This document shows positions 38,201-43,257 of a stretch of DNA of 43,257 bases, piece after piece. Origin of the DNA: a virus; the IMG/VR virus record IMGVR_UViG_3300021197_000784, positions 1 to 43,257 of that record, one strand, 5' to 3'. Every line of letters starts with the position of its first letter. Position 1 is the first letter of the stretch. The translations under genes were made by a program, and so were the position numbers. The notes under the pieces are model-generated. The model searched no databases and had not been told where the DNA came from. It worked only from the letters and a program-made list of their open reading frames with translations.

Positions 38201-39357
38201 TATCCATGGGTGGTGCTACGTTCTACAGAAATAGAATTAAAACGTATGTTAAAGAAGGTATGACTACAGAGCAAGCTGAAAGTAAAGCTTTTTTAGATCT
38301 TCAAGAAACAACAGAGGTAAATCAGCAATCAGCAAGACCCGATATGATATCGCAGCAACAGGCGTCTCCACTTGGTAGATTAATACTAGCGTTTCAAAAT
38401 ACTCCAATGCAGTATGCTAGAATAATGAATAAAGCTACTAGAGATTTAGCAAATGGTAGAGGTGATTACAGAGCTCACATATCTAAGATTGCTTATTATG
38501 GCTTTGTACAAAGTGTAATATTTGGTGCTTTACAATCTGCATTATATGCTTCACTTGGAGATGATGATGAAGAGGATTTTGATAGAAAGAAAGAGAGAAT
38601 ATTAAATCAAATGGTAGATTCTTGGTTAACTGGTATTGGTTATGGTGGTAAAGCTATAGGTACAGTTAAGAATACTATAATGGAATATTTAAAGCAAAGA
38701 GATAAGGGTTTTAACTCCGATCACGCTTACACGCTGTTAACTCTACTTAGCTTTTCTCCACCAATAGGGTCTAAATTACGTAAAATATATTCATCAATAC
38801 AAACTGAAGAGTTTAATAGAGGTGTTTTTACCAAAAGAGGATTTACTTTAGACAATCCTATTTGGTCTGGTGTTGGTAATGTTATTGAAGGTGTTACAAA
38901 TGTTCCGCTTGGTAGAATCTCTAATTTAATGCTACAACTAGATAATGCTATGGATCCTGCTCATAAGTGGTGGCAGAGAGTAGCTTTGCTATTAGGACAA
39001 AACACTTGGGATTTAGGTATTAAAGATCCAGATATCGAAGCTATTAAAGGTGAGATAAAGGAAGAGAAGAAAGAAGCATCTAAAGAAAAGCAAAGAATAA
39101 AAAAAGAGCAAAAGAAGAAAGAAAAAGAAGCTGAAGGCATTGAAAAGCAAAAGAAAGAAAAGAAACAAGGTAAGGAATTGACGTGTCTTGTTTGTAAGCT
39201 TCCTGTTGTTAAAGGTAAAAAGTATTGCACAATCCACGAAAAGAAAGAACAAAACAAAAGTGGTAAGAAAAAGCAGTGTAGAAAATACAAAAGTGATGGT
39301 AGTAGATGTAAAGTAAAAACATCTAATAAAAGTGGGTATTGTTACTACCACGATTAG
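29221..39357 (+). CDS. 3378-aa multidomain internal/polyvalent virion protein
   Basis: This is the largest gene here. Residues about 118-175 hold two similar units (LFNALKSKNLYSSDYNAF and LFKVLKRKKLYSKDAGAF); about 327-680 is coiled coil; about 790-900 is hydrophobic. HEFLH (H1239, E1240, H1243) is a metallopeptidase motif. A HAD phosphatase-like domain has motif I DFDDT (D2258, D2260), motif II T2536 (VLTARP), motif III K2573 and motif IV D2592-D2593. Between motifs I and II lies a P-loop kinase-like module (GGAGSGKG 2292-2299, VVNSD, VVVDGTGG, VETSLPVALQRNAARK). About 2660-3280 resembles the conserved end of giant proteins of marine podoviruses. The end has two zinc-binding motifs (C3322-C3325-C3336-H3339; C3353-C3363-C3374-H3377). 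It is probably packaged and ejected, acting early in the host. No RNA polymerase or transglycosylase motif was found. Confidence 0.75.
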   Translation: MSEVFIDNKYQGGYVGDLETLANHFQGGDINNPLDVDDIEALISSQNNIDLIIDNKIPLTTEARGTLDKLLKFHDKDYINNFRSTYFTEQENDTLPKPTVEEVAETTEEPTSEPSFKEQLFNALKSKNLYSSDYNAFQEQFSTPENQQELFKVLKRKKLYSKDAGAFMNTFFPITDETIEEVETTEEVETQVDPHITYDKLTNLDAYESTFQSEEVFGGSLLIDKEKAMVKNLQDHYGEEFSFTVQDEFGRNDVVVATTGDSKTATVKNGRKHEIDTSNKMYKNNPEKYLQRFYGWVEQSKKDSKVEAVTNREVDAVTGEISKTAGLAPTESNDEKIKSLEKVIENEVGPSQKKADAEAELVEYKETKREKEFDQTAIKEKELTEQYNTELQQKQDTHFEYLKNEGINEDSSEWRAEMDKIRKQHDKNFGKRRLAIVNDYQGTYEDRKTSKKEKTKFSHLDKKTHTKEEIYTAAIANLKKDIPRGYGLGFVGEEGENTFDWLPSEDEWKLLDGMSFQEIEELAGVRLDGDDAGMDATLWDSRKKRDQVDAIRFKLTKQDARDASRKLKVLEDEIKVIQQEKEDLDGVRSDLDARAEEWKTGGLVDLENLSKEIDGLPQPTTQEELDYYQDKVDQYNMLREEGLALQRDTDNYNTSLEAYNKKTTEFGVQVEAAEAMKSDAIGKYGFEIVEGVWKDNSTNFKSIKDYEKWRKEHKITHSFFDKDAWAVLGQGLVNTAAKYYTGTSLWALNGLDAATGGAFSMGDERYTRLDALNSMYEKYTDYDYFGKATAEDYGEKGGPSGFLNKGSLAIAEGLPFMLAIAASSGRSGFKPNMFTRTLGKKLLDVEFANKIRMAQTAFHITAMDNTLEGKAMGLNDKQAWAYGGIVGTVTGMTQMIMPDAQFFKGGVIDKVLKDGLGTTLKGFTTKEGLEFAGERWATNVLKEIVEEEAEMVLSDVAKASFGLGHSLESTELKNHLKLIHDTAWLSGGMGAVGAKKDFKNIEKSVNNQLKGDLAEHMKTIDYMASEMTKKLQEAQVNGDTEAIAAYEFELGRLKDAAEYANNFKAAINVAPENVTDEDLTLLTEKIRLENLKKNQDPAFHAAIDQQLEKINEKIEKSTIQQKAAETSKKLLERTTNNIKKLAGANGSQVKEFGSGDNLDTGGEGFAPGSPPAKTAKEEIDDYISLKDENGEYIFDESTRDQVLNNDFYGTYVKDRKGNKILLVNKDASQVGEGVNVAAHEFLHQMLETTFAQTDANGDIIRDQDGNIKVDKKKAIGIGMELGKWVAEVQGQDFINSEMNKRLQRAYSGADANVQMQEVLTTLSDALVSGDMVFEETAFEKLGGALRRTFQKMGMDIKFNTGKDVFNFIKDYNKTVSQGKKLSKAQKKVMTQGAQVGGAIAKTISGEQVAEIQQAEDLNYKKQLLFDNGIDPDSELGRTFLMSKPSNVGALLNRFDGNKRKMISESISKTKDGRDVMDLKNRKGEYAEDNFFQSEFGQEIAPITETIAKRLFDPIPVNLRNGVTRARYLNELTVIASSLVEREFDPAKQDIDKFISNRLNLRANKLASDLGIESTVEEGGLGAAVGLEAVAELTTEESGPTAIDKNKIILSDRLGVKNKVDKAIKAKLSGLDIENLNFKTLKDQAPEVTGEMFGISPKKLISGANITKKELQSAQMFISKNADVLISMLPEGATASGTATGVPKTLLTPFYTKTDRAKMAKTGTKAGLAVQVKKPNISKAEFLEVFGIVDGVPNRTDRNTSARVLAIANQTGKIMTNQAVRQELLKQGKPLQSLSHLADGKSMIMFSKKSGQKNMQVIGNMDRSLSQEAKVLFWNDISAFANENILDRNLESIKIGLRNVYENIPEINSNIDELAAAIHGTINNFKDPILKNPIKLVDKLLEANNRQLSKVKEFFNSNITAADLFRDPQRVKNFVATTSVLSNRLFDPKNPGKSIATIISMKGHLASSSRNSYLDRKQPFPGNPEFLKATLGSIPGIEFKTKKSKDGKISLDKNSVKYNGIPVKLPGITSAQSSKSALSDANNSVKLDERSKNEDIAQELLDEITDFYVGLYNDGEIDNGDLQMVSASLLSNMDSVLARAAKLKYVSDNAYDFKNPGQEVKYEHMQPRVAVLLNLWNAKINGGGVSNIKDFLKNYTIQVIPNTMDKVITDSKLGESLYIGQTLEMPSWIRTYNETTKENDKGRLRPLVDVYTKEVLKPSEAIVKGLRILKPDIKKNQMFSKAVNISRTVNPVRGITVLDFDDTLATTKSGVRAKIPNTDGTPKPKRKVIFLAGGAGSGKGNVISKLGLEDQGFKVVNSDISLEWLKKNNGLPENMNDFTKEQRSKLGSLQHQARGIAKRKMTKYKGNADGVVVDGTGGSIKSMEKLVNEFKDKGYDVSMMFVETSLPVALQRNAARKERSLLDKIVTKNHEAVQGNKDGFKTMFGDRFMEVNTDNLSQQDAMPTKLTEQMNDFVSGYENRRLDAEEFASEGADILDQGGTFDFSEFNKVVEGQTAPLFEKAMKLQGKFGNKDMFVLTARPAESAPAIFEFLKANGLNIPIENITGLANSTPESKALWMADKVGEGYNDFYFADDALQNVQAVQNILDQMDVKSKVQQAKVKFSKGASQTFNNILESTTGVESIKEFSNAQAKLRGQKTKYKSIIPASAQDFQGLLYNFLGKGKKGEADMAFFKKALIDPFARGINELNASRQAAANDFENLNKQFPDVKKKLNKNIKDLDYTYDQAMRVYLWNQSGFEIPGLSKRDLAALTSLIENNPEMKAYADAIGLISKKEDGYSQPKDYWLAESIASDLLSDGAIGDKRSDFLAEWKQNKDTIFSAENLNKIEAIYGSKFREALEDILYRMETGRNRPMGGGRLVNGFMNWTNNSVGAIMFLNLRSATLQTISAVNYVNWTDNNPAKAAAAFANQPQFWRDFSYIFNSDYLKQRRSGNQRGVNESELSEAVAGSDNKAKAAIAWLLKKGFTPTQIADSFAISMGGATFYRNRIKTYVKEGMTTEQAESKAFLDLQETTEVNQQSARPDMISQQQASPLGRLILAFQNTPMQYARIMNKATRDLANGRGDYRAHISKIAYYGFVQSVIFGALQSALYASLGDDDEEDFDRKKERILNQMVDSWLTGIGYGGKAIGTVKNTIMEYLKQRDKGFNSDHAYTLLTLLSFSPPIGSKLRKIYSSIQTEEFNRGVFTKRGFTLDNPIWSGVGNVIEGVTNVPLGRISNLMLQLDNAMDPAHKWWQRVALLLGQNTWDLGIKDPDIEAIKGEIKEEKKEASKEKQRIKKEQKKKEKEAEGIEKQKKEKKQGKELTCLVCKLPVVKGKKYCTIHEKKEQNKSGKKKQCRKYKSDGSRCKVKTSNKSGYCYYHD

Positions 39358-39391
39358 GTAAACAATTTAAAAAATAGGTGATAATAAAAAG

Positions 39392-40471
39392 ATGGTAAGA
39401 AAACTAATAATTTTGCTGGTACTTGTTTCTAACATGGTAACAGCGCAAACAATTGGAAACATTGACTTTAAGGGCTTATTAAAGTACTCTACTTTTTATA
39501 CGGCTGTTAACGGTGGAACGTCACTTTCTGATGTTGATGTATTCTCTGTGGATAACGGTTTATCTACACAGACTATTTCAACTCCTTATGATTATAATTT
39601 TACCATAGGTTTACGTAAGATCGCTAGGTTTGGCTATGAAAACAAAGCTCAAACATTTTACGATGGAACAGAATCTAATTACAGTGATGCGGCCACTGTC
39701 GGTAAAGTCAAGGGAGTTGAATACTTATTTGAGGTTGATTATAAAAGACAAGAAGGTGTTGACTACTTAGATCAACATCACTTTATTAGATTTAGTTCTG
39801 ATGACGGTTGTCCAGATGAGTTCTGTATAAACTTCTTTGCTTTAAAATTAGAGTACTTAGAAGATGGTTTTGCTGATATTAAATATTTTGAAGCATCGGA
39901 AAGATACAGACAACGTAAAGGTAAAAATCTATCATGGAATGTTGGGTTGACACATCGACTTGCTGAACCATACGGTTATAACGCTTTGGATGAGTGGATA
40001 TTAGATAATGGTAATTTACATTACACTTACTTAGCATTGCAAGAAGGTTACACGGTGGATGTGTATAGCAACGAATACTTTAACCCTAATGGAGAGTTGG
40101 TTGCTACTAGCGCTGAAGTTTGGGAGGCTGTTGTAATACCTGAAGTGCTATCAGATTACACTGAAAAGAAAAGAAACGAATTAAAGAAAACTATACAACA
40201 CTCATTTGTTGTTGGTTTTGATTACTATAAGTATAATAAGTCAACTTGGCTACACGCTTGGGGAAGTTTAATGCCTTATCATTATGACGATGGTAGTGAG
40301 TTTAGCTATCACAATTATGTTGACGGGCAATGGTATGATTATTCTGGTGGATTAATATACGGGATAAAAGTAAACAAAAACTTAGGATACTTTGTAGAAG
40401 GAAAATATAACAAGTACTGGAATAGAGAATGGTACGACTTTAAATTAGGATTAAACTACACGATTTTTTAA
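39392..40471 (+). CDS. exported outer-membrane beta-barrel candidate
   Basis: This 359-aa protein has a clear signal peptide (VRKLIILLVLVSNMVTA, cut before Gln19) and then an aromatic, beta-rich body with many alternating Tyr/Phe/Trp strands, such as IQHSFVVGFDYYKYNK, STWLHAWGSLMPYHYDD, WYDYSGGLIYGIKVN, LGYFVEGKYN. The C-terminal YDFKLGLNYTIF ends in Phe, the usual last-strand signal for BAM-mediated insertion. This points to a phage-encoded outer-membrane barrel of the infected cell, possibly involved in receptor masking, superinfection exclusion or lysis. A secreted virion-associated protein is the alternative. A purine-rich aggtgataa precedes the ATG. Family not recognised. Confidence 0.65.
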   Translation: MVRKLIILLVLVSNMVTAQTIGNIDFKGLLKYSTFYTAVNGGTSLSDVDVFSVDNGLSTQTISTPYDYNFTIGLRKIARFGYENKAQTFYDGTESNYSDAATVGKVKGVEYLFEVDYKRQEGVDYLDQHHFIRFSSDDGCPDEFCINFFALKLEYLEDGFADIKYFEASERYRQRKGKNLSWNVGLTHRLAEPYGYNALDEWILDNGNLHYTYLALQEGYTVDVYSNEYFNPNGELVATSAEVWEAVVIPEVLSDYTEKKRNELKKTIQHSFVVGFDYYKYNKSTWLHAWGSLMPYHYDDGSEFSYHNYVDGQWYDYSGGLIYGIKVNKNLGYFVEGKYNKYWNREWYDFKLGLNYTIF

Positions 40472-40753
40472 ATGGCAAAAGAGTTAAACGAAGACACAGG
40501 TTTTGTACTTAGTGTAAAAACATTAATAGCTATAGGATTTGCAATGGCAACTTTAATAAGCATGTGGTTCATGTTGCAAGCAGATATTGCTGAAGCAAAA
40601 GAACTACCAATTATACCACCAGATGAGGTTACTCGTATGGAGTTTAACATGAAAGATCAAATGATCCGTAACACTATTTTAGATACGCAAAAAGACGTAG
40701 AAGAAATTAAAAATACTCTAGAAAAGATAGAGGATAAATTATATAGTAGATAA
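40472..40753 (+). CDS. 93-aa single-TM, coiled-coil membrane protein
   Basis: A short cytoplasmic-like N terminus is followed by one membrane helix (about 16-36, VKTLIAIGFAMATLISMWFM) and a periplasmic linker with Pro-rich LPIIPPDEVTR, then a coiled coil (about 65-91, NTILDTQKDVEEIKNTLEKI). This inner-membrane anchor plus coil is the architecture of an i-spanin, but the gene order (no lipoprotein partner) does not prove it. The ATG starts right after the previous stop, and its TAA overlaps the next ATG by one base, so it is translationally coupled to the thioredoxin-like gene. Confidence 0.65.
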   Translation: MAKELNEDTGFVLSVKTLIAIGFAMATLISMWFMLQADIAEAKELPIIPPDEVTRMEFNMKDQMIRNTILDTQKDVEEIKNTLEKIEDKLYSR

Positions 40754-41112
40754 TGGAAGAAACTGTCACTTGGAGAATATTCAGCGTTTACATGCTAATA
40801 CTTTTGTTTATTTTAATAGCTAGCACTGCTTTTGGTCAAATACAAGTAACTCAATTTAATGCTGGTTGGAACAGTTCTAATGATGTTGCTTGGGTTAACG
40901 GTTTATCTGACTGTAAAACTATAGCATATTCAGATATAGCTACAGATACAGAGGCACAAACAAAACACAAAATAGCTGTTGTGCCTACTATTATAATATT
41001 TAAAGACGGAGAAGAGGTTGCTAGATTTCAAGCTGATCTTAGTTTTAAAATGCTAGCAACAAAAGAAGAAGTACAAGAAGAAATAGATAATCAATTAATG
41101 AGTGACTTTTAA
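40753..41112 (+). CDS. exported thioredoxin-like protein lacking the CxxC active site
   Basis: This 119-aa protein has a hydrophobic signal or anchor segment (about 9-27, YMLILLFILIAS, ending AFG before Gln29). The rest follows the thioredoxin fold: VTQFNAGWNSSNDVAWV aligns with the active-site strand and loop, where W39-N40-S41-S42-N43 replaces W-C-x-x-C; VVPTIIIFKDGEEVARFQ contains the cis-proline (P78) and the following hairpin. Only C54 remains in the mature part. A redox-inactive thioredoxin fold would bind partners rather than reduce disulfides, as T7 uses host thioredoxin structurally. Export to the periplasm is predicted. A TM/coiled-coil protein is encoded just upstream. Confidence 0.65.
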   Translation: MEETVTWRIFSVYMLILLFILIASTAFGQIQVTQFNAGWNSSNDVAWVNGLSDCKTIAYSDIATDTEAQTKHKIAVVPTIIIFKDGEEVARFQADLSFKMLATKEEVQEEIDNQLMSDF

Positions 41113-41123
41113 AACAATAAATT

Positions 41124-41207
41124 ATGAAAAAAGGATTTTGTAAAATTATAAAGAAAATAACTTTTGGTAAAGTGTGTCTTGGATGGTGTGCTTGTAAAGT
41201 AAAGTAA
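41124..41207 (+). CDS. 27-aa cationic Cys-rich microprotein
   Basis: An open frame encodes MKKGFCKIIKKITFGKVCLG followed by WCACKVK: 27 residues with four Cys and many Lys. It starts 11 bases after the previous stop behind an acaataaatt leader like the leader of the 81-aa gene (acaataatt), and stops one base before the next ATG, filling the gap exactly. That packing and the leader support translation. It could be an amphipathic membrane-active or metal-binding peptide, but no function is established. Confidence 0.5.
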   Translation: MKKGFCKIIKKITFGKVCLGWCACKVK

Positions 41208-41208
41208 A

Positions 41209-41598
41209 ATGCCTGGTAGCGATAAGCAAAACAGTATGTTTAAAAAAACTAAAGGATACGTTCAAAAAGGTAATCCTTTTGCTGTCACTAGCTGTGGTCG
41301 TAGAAGAAATACTGGTGAATCTATTGTTGAAAGCGACTCGCCATTAGAAAAAAGATTAAGAAAAACTACAAAAGGTAAGGGTCGTAACTTTAGAACAACG
41401 AAAGAAGGTGCTGGGATGACTTCTAAGGGAGTTAAAGCTTATAGACGTAAAAACCCAGGAAGTAAACTTAAAACAGCCGTTACGGGTAAAGTTAAACCAG
41501 GTAGTAAAGCAGCTAAACGTAGAAAATCATTTTGTGCTAGATCCAAAGGCTGGACTAGCGAAAGAGGTAAAGCAGCGCGTAGACGCTGGAAATGTTAA
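41209..41598 (+). CDS. basic DUF6321-like protein
   Basis: This 129-aa protein is strikingly Lys/Arg-rich. The block GAGMTSKGVKAYRRKNPGSK followed by LKTAVTGKVKPGSKAAKRRK and SFCARSKGW, ending ARRRWKC, corresponds to what I know as the DUF6321 family found in phages and marine genomes. The strongly basic character suggests nucleic-acid binding, for instance DNA condensation in the virion, but that function is not established. The N terminus (SDKQNSMFKKTKGYVQKGNP) has no signal peptide, unlike its upstream neighbours. The ATG is one base after the 27-aa gene's stop. Confidence 0.7.
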   Translation: MPGSDKQNSMFKKTKGYVQKGNPFAVTSCGRRRNTGESIVESDSPLEKRLRKTTKGKGRNFRTTKEGAGMTSKGVKAYRRKNPGSKLKTAVTGKVKPGSKAAKRRKSFCARSKGWTSERGKAARRRWKC

Positions 41599-41608
41599 AA
41601 CAATAATT

Positions 41609-41854
41609 ATGGCGGATAAAAAATTTAAACCACACATGATGTATAAGGGTAAAGAAGCTGAAAATGCAGAAACTTACCAAGAGCATTTAAAATTAAAAAA
41701 AATGTGGTTTGGTCACAAAAAAGGCCCATTTAAAATGAAGTACTCTCCATTAACTAAAAAAGTACCAAACTGTGTGCCAAAAGGTAAACTTAAAAAAGAA
41801 AAAGGAGATCCTTGTTGGAAAAACTACGTTCAAAGAGGTATGAAAACAAAATAA
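41609..41854 (+). CDS. 81-aa basic protein, unknown
   Basis: The start chosen is ATG 41609, preceded by the acaataattATG leader. An upstream in-frame ATG at 41534 would lie inside the DUF6321-like gene. The protein begins MADKKFKPHMMYKGKEAENA, has a central KKMWFGHKKGPFKMKYSP, and two Cys (VPNCVPKG and GDPCWKNY). No family or membrane segment is recognised. Its composition resembles the 60-aa basic protein at 1509 and the preceding DUF6321-like protein, so a nucleic-acid or virion-core role is conceivable only. Confidence 0.6.
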   Translation: MADKKFKPHMMYKGKEAENAETYQEHLKLKKMWFGHKKGPFKMKYSPLTKKVPNCVPKGKLKKEKGDPCWKNYVQRGMKTK

Positions 41855-41855
41855 A

Positions 41856-43257
41856 ATGAAAAAGTTACTACTACTATTATTACCGTTCATAACGCTAGCG
41901 CAAGGTCCACCTAACTGCGTGCCTACAACTATTATTATAAACCTTGATCAATATCAAAGTGAAACATACTGGGGTATAACTGATACTAACGGTGTTTTGT
42001 TAACTTATGGTCAAAACTATGGATCAGAACCTGATTATGGCGTTGTTATAGAGCAAAGATGTTTACCACCAGGTCCATTAACTTTTACAATATATGATAG
42101 TTATGGAGATGGTTTAAATGGAGCTTTATGGGGTGGTTTAGATGGTTCTTATTATGTAGTACAATGTTATGATACTATAATCACGGGTACTAATGCTGCC
42201 TTTGGTAGTGATACGGCCCACGTCTTGCTATCAGCACCTTGTCCACCTATATTTGGTTGTATGGATTCTTCTTATGTAGAGTTTAATCCTAGGGCAGATA
42301 CAAGTGACGGCTCGTGTTCTGAGTTAAAAGTATATGGTTGTATTGATTCTACTATGTACAACTATAATGACTCGGCAAACACAATGTCTTTGGTATCGGC
42401 ATGTGACTACATATTAACACTAACAGATTTAGTTGGTGATGGTTGGGCAGCATCAAACTTAGAGGTAACACAAGGCGATAGCACTTGGAACTTTACATTA
42501 GATACAGCTGCTTACTCTCAAGAGTACGTTATAAATTTAAAAGCACCTCAACCAGTTTCATTTAAGTTTTCAATATCACAGCAAGCATTTCAATCAGCTG
42601 CTCACTGTGGATTTAAACTAACAAACCCATTAGGTATGACTATGATAGAAGTTATACCACCTTTTATACAGCCTTTATTTAAACGTACTATACCAACTTA
42701 TTGTGGTAATTATTGCATCAACAAAGTATTTGGTTGTATGGATTCTTTAGCATTAAACTATGTAGATACAGCAAACACTGCTCTACCATGTTTTTATGTG
42801 CTTGGTTGTACTAACTCTTCTTACTTAGAATATTACACACAAGGTTTCACAGCTGATACTAGCGATGGATCTTGTCAAACACAAGCTGTTTGGGGTTGTA
42901 CTTCTTCAAGTGCTTTTAATTATGATCCGCAAGCTAACATAGATAACGGTGGTTGTATAGCTGTTGTAGTTGGCTGCATGATAAGTGGATCTTTTAATTA
43001 TAACCCACAAGCTAACACTCCTGGAACTTGCGTGCCGTTTATTTACGGATGTACTAGTGATATAGCTTTAAATTATAATCCTAATGCTAACACAGACGAT
43101 GGTAGCTGTATAGGTATTGTTTATGGATGCACTGATCCAAACGCATTTAATTTTGACCCATCTGCAAACGTAGATGATAATAGTTGTATAGATATAGTTT
43201 ATGGTTGTACAGATGCAACTATGTTTAACTACGATCAACTTGCAAACATAGACAACG
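41856..43257 (+). CDS. secreted Bacteroidota-type repeat protein (5' part, runs off the window)
   Basis: At least 467 codons are open to the right edge. A signal peptide (KKLLLLLLPFITLA, cut before Gln16) leads to a domain with FTIYDSYGDGLNG, a pattern common in secreted Flavobacteriia proteins; a similar LVGDGWAASNLEV recurs later. At least nine Cys-bounded units of the form GC-x-D-x-x-x-x-NY-x-x-x-AN-x-DDGSC follow, irregular at first (from about 42255) and tandem from 42894. The protein is therefore a modular cell-surface or secreted adhesin-like product, unusual in a phage late region. It could be a host-derived moron gene or a phage appendage. Whether it has a C-terminal secretion (T9SS) domain lies beyond the window. 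Confidence 0.75.
   Translation, partial: MKKLLLLLLPFITLAQGPPNCVPTTIIINLDQYQSETYWGITDTNGVLLTYGQNYGSEPDYGVVIEQRCLPPGPLTFTIYDSYGDGLNGALWGGLDGSYYVVQCYDTIITGTNAAFGSDTAHVLLSAPCPPIFGCMDSSYVEFNPRADTSDGSCSELKVYGCIDSTMYNYNDSANTMSLVSACDYILTLTDLVGDGWAASNLEVTQGDSTWNFTLDTAAYSQEYVINLKAPQPVSFKFSISQQAFQSAAHCGFKLTNPLGMTMIEVIPPFIQPLFKRTIPTYCGNYCINKVFGCMDSLALNYVDTANTALPCFYVLGCTNSSYLEYYTQGFTADTSDGSCQTQAVWGCTSSSAFNYDPQANIDNGGCIAVVVGCMISGSFNYNPQANTPGTCVPFIYGCTSDIALNYNPNANTDDGSCIGIVYGCTDPNAFNFDPSANVDDNSCIDIVYGCTDATMFNYDQLANIDN
42894..43257 (+). repeat. tandem ~78-bp coding repeat
   Basis: Units begin at 42894, 42972, 43047, 43125 and 43203 (78, 75, 78, 78 bp apart; the last is cut by the edge). Each encodes 25-26 residues such as GCTDPNAFNFDPSANVDDNS. 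The DNA copies are diverged at many positions while the Cys, Asn-Tyr/Phe and Asn-x-Asp positions are kept, so selection acts on the protein. Earlier degenerate copies occur at about 42255, 42345, 42733 and 42804. Confidence 0.85.

Noticed and set aside
29221-39357. Virion RNA polymerase, as in crAss-like giant proteins
   Set aside because: No DxDxD-type catalytic motif was found; the Asp-rich motifs present fit a HAD phosphatase instead.
41534-41608. Earlier in-frame ATG for the 81-aa gene
   Set aside because: It lies in the DUF6321-like gene; the ATG at 41609 has the same acaataatt-type leader as its neighbour.
42894-43257. Regular ~78-bp repeats that could suggest a CRISPR array or satellite
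   Set aside because: Repeats are in frame, encode conserved Cys/Asn/Asp positions and continue an open gene with a signal peptide; there are no unique spacers between identical repeats.
1-43257. Window as a complete circular genome
   Set aside because: Joining the right edge to the left edge puts the repeat protein into a different frame from the 1-112 gene and breaks the repeat; no replication genes are present.

Overview
The window is one strand of a tailed-phage (Caudoviricetes) genome. All genes I can support lie on the + strand, packed with 0-70 bp gaps or short overlaps. The sequence is AT-rich. Most start codons follow A/T-rich leaders without a clear Shine-Dalgarno sequence, as is usual in Bacteroidota. 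Several proteins carry modules otherwise typical of secreted Flavobacteriia proteins: GCTDPxAxNYDPxAxxDDGSC repeats, SprB-like repeats, a flavobacterial LRR leader, and signal peptides cleaved before Gln. I infer a (probably marine) Bacteroidota phage, most likely short-tailed. The morphogenesis block (about 740-aa TerL, 806-aa portal, 490-aa capsid protein, neck proteins, a giant tail protein beginning with a conserved DERLVPNGEYRDA segment) is reminiscent of crAss-like and related Bacteroidota podoviruses, but I could not test this by search.

Layout. 1-112: 3' end of an unknown gene. 183-3523: small virion-associated or accessory genes (a paralogous acidic pair, a possible winged-helix protein, a small HExxH metallopeptidase next to a 3TM-type holin, a small structural protein, a LamG-like lectin domain protein). 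3558-9547: packaging module (coiled-coil protein, GroES-like protein, candidate small terminase, large terminase, portal). 9576-12226: scaffold-like protein and major capsid protein, closed by a strong intrinsic-type terminator. 12300-15408: head completion/neck proteins. 15412-24411: a 2999-aa tail protein whose last ~900 residues are a mosaic of Bacteroidota adhesin-type modules. 24464-26570: further virion proteins. 26615-29206: cupin protein and two ejection-type internal proteins. 29221-39357: a 3378-aa multidomain internal/polyvalent protein with an HExxH motif, a HAD phosphatase-like domain interrupted by a P-loop kinase, a conserved C-terminal region and two terminal zinc-binding motifs. 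39392-43257: a run of mostly exported or very basic small proteins (outer-membrane-barrel candidate, TM/coiled-coil protein, thioredoxin-like protein without its cysteines, 27-aa Cys-rich protein, DUF6321-like protein, basic 81-aa protein) and the start of a secreted repeat protein that runs off the window.

How it fits together: TerL, portal, scaffold and capsid protein build and fill the head. The neck and giant tail proteins form the tail, with host-like C-terminal modules probably contacting the cell surface. The 262-, 428- and 3378-aa proteins are likely packaged and ejected. No replication, transcription, integration, tRNA, CRISPR or insertion-sequence genes are visible, so this is only the structural half of a larger genome. 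The two ends do not join into a continuous reading frame.
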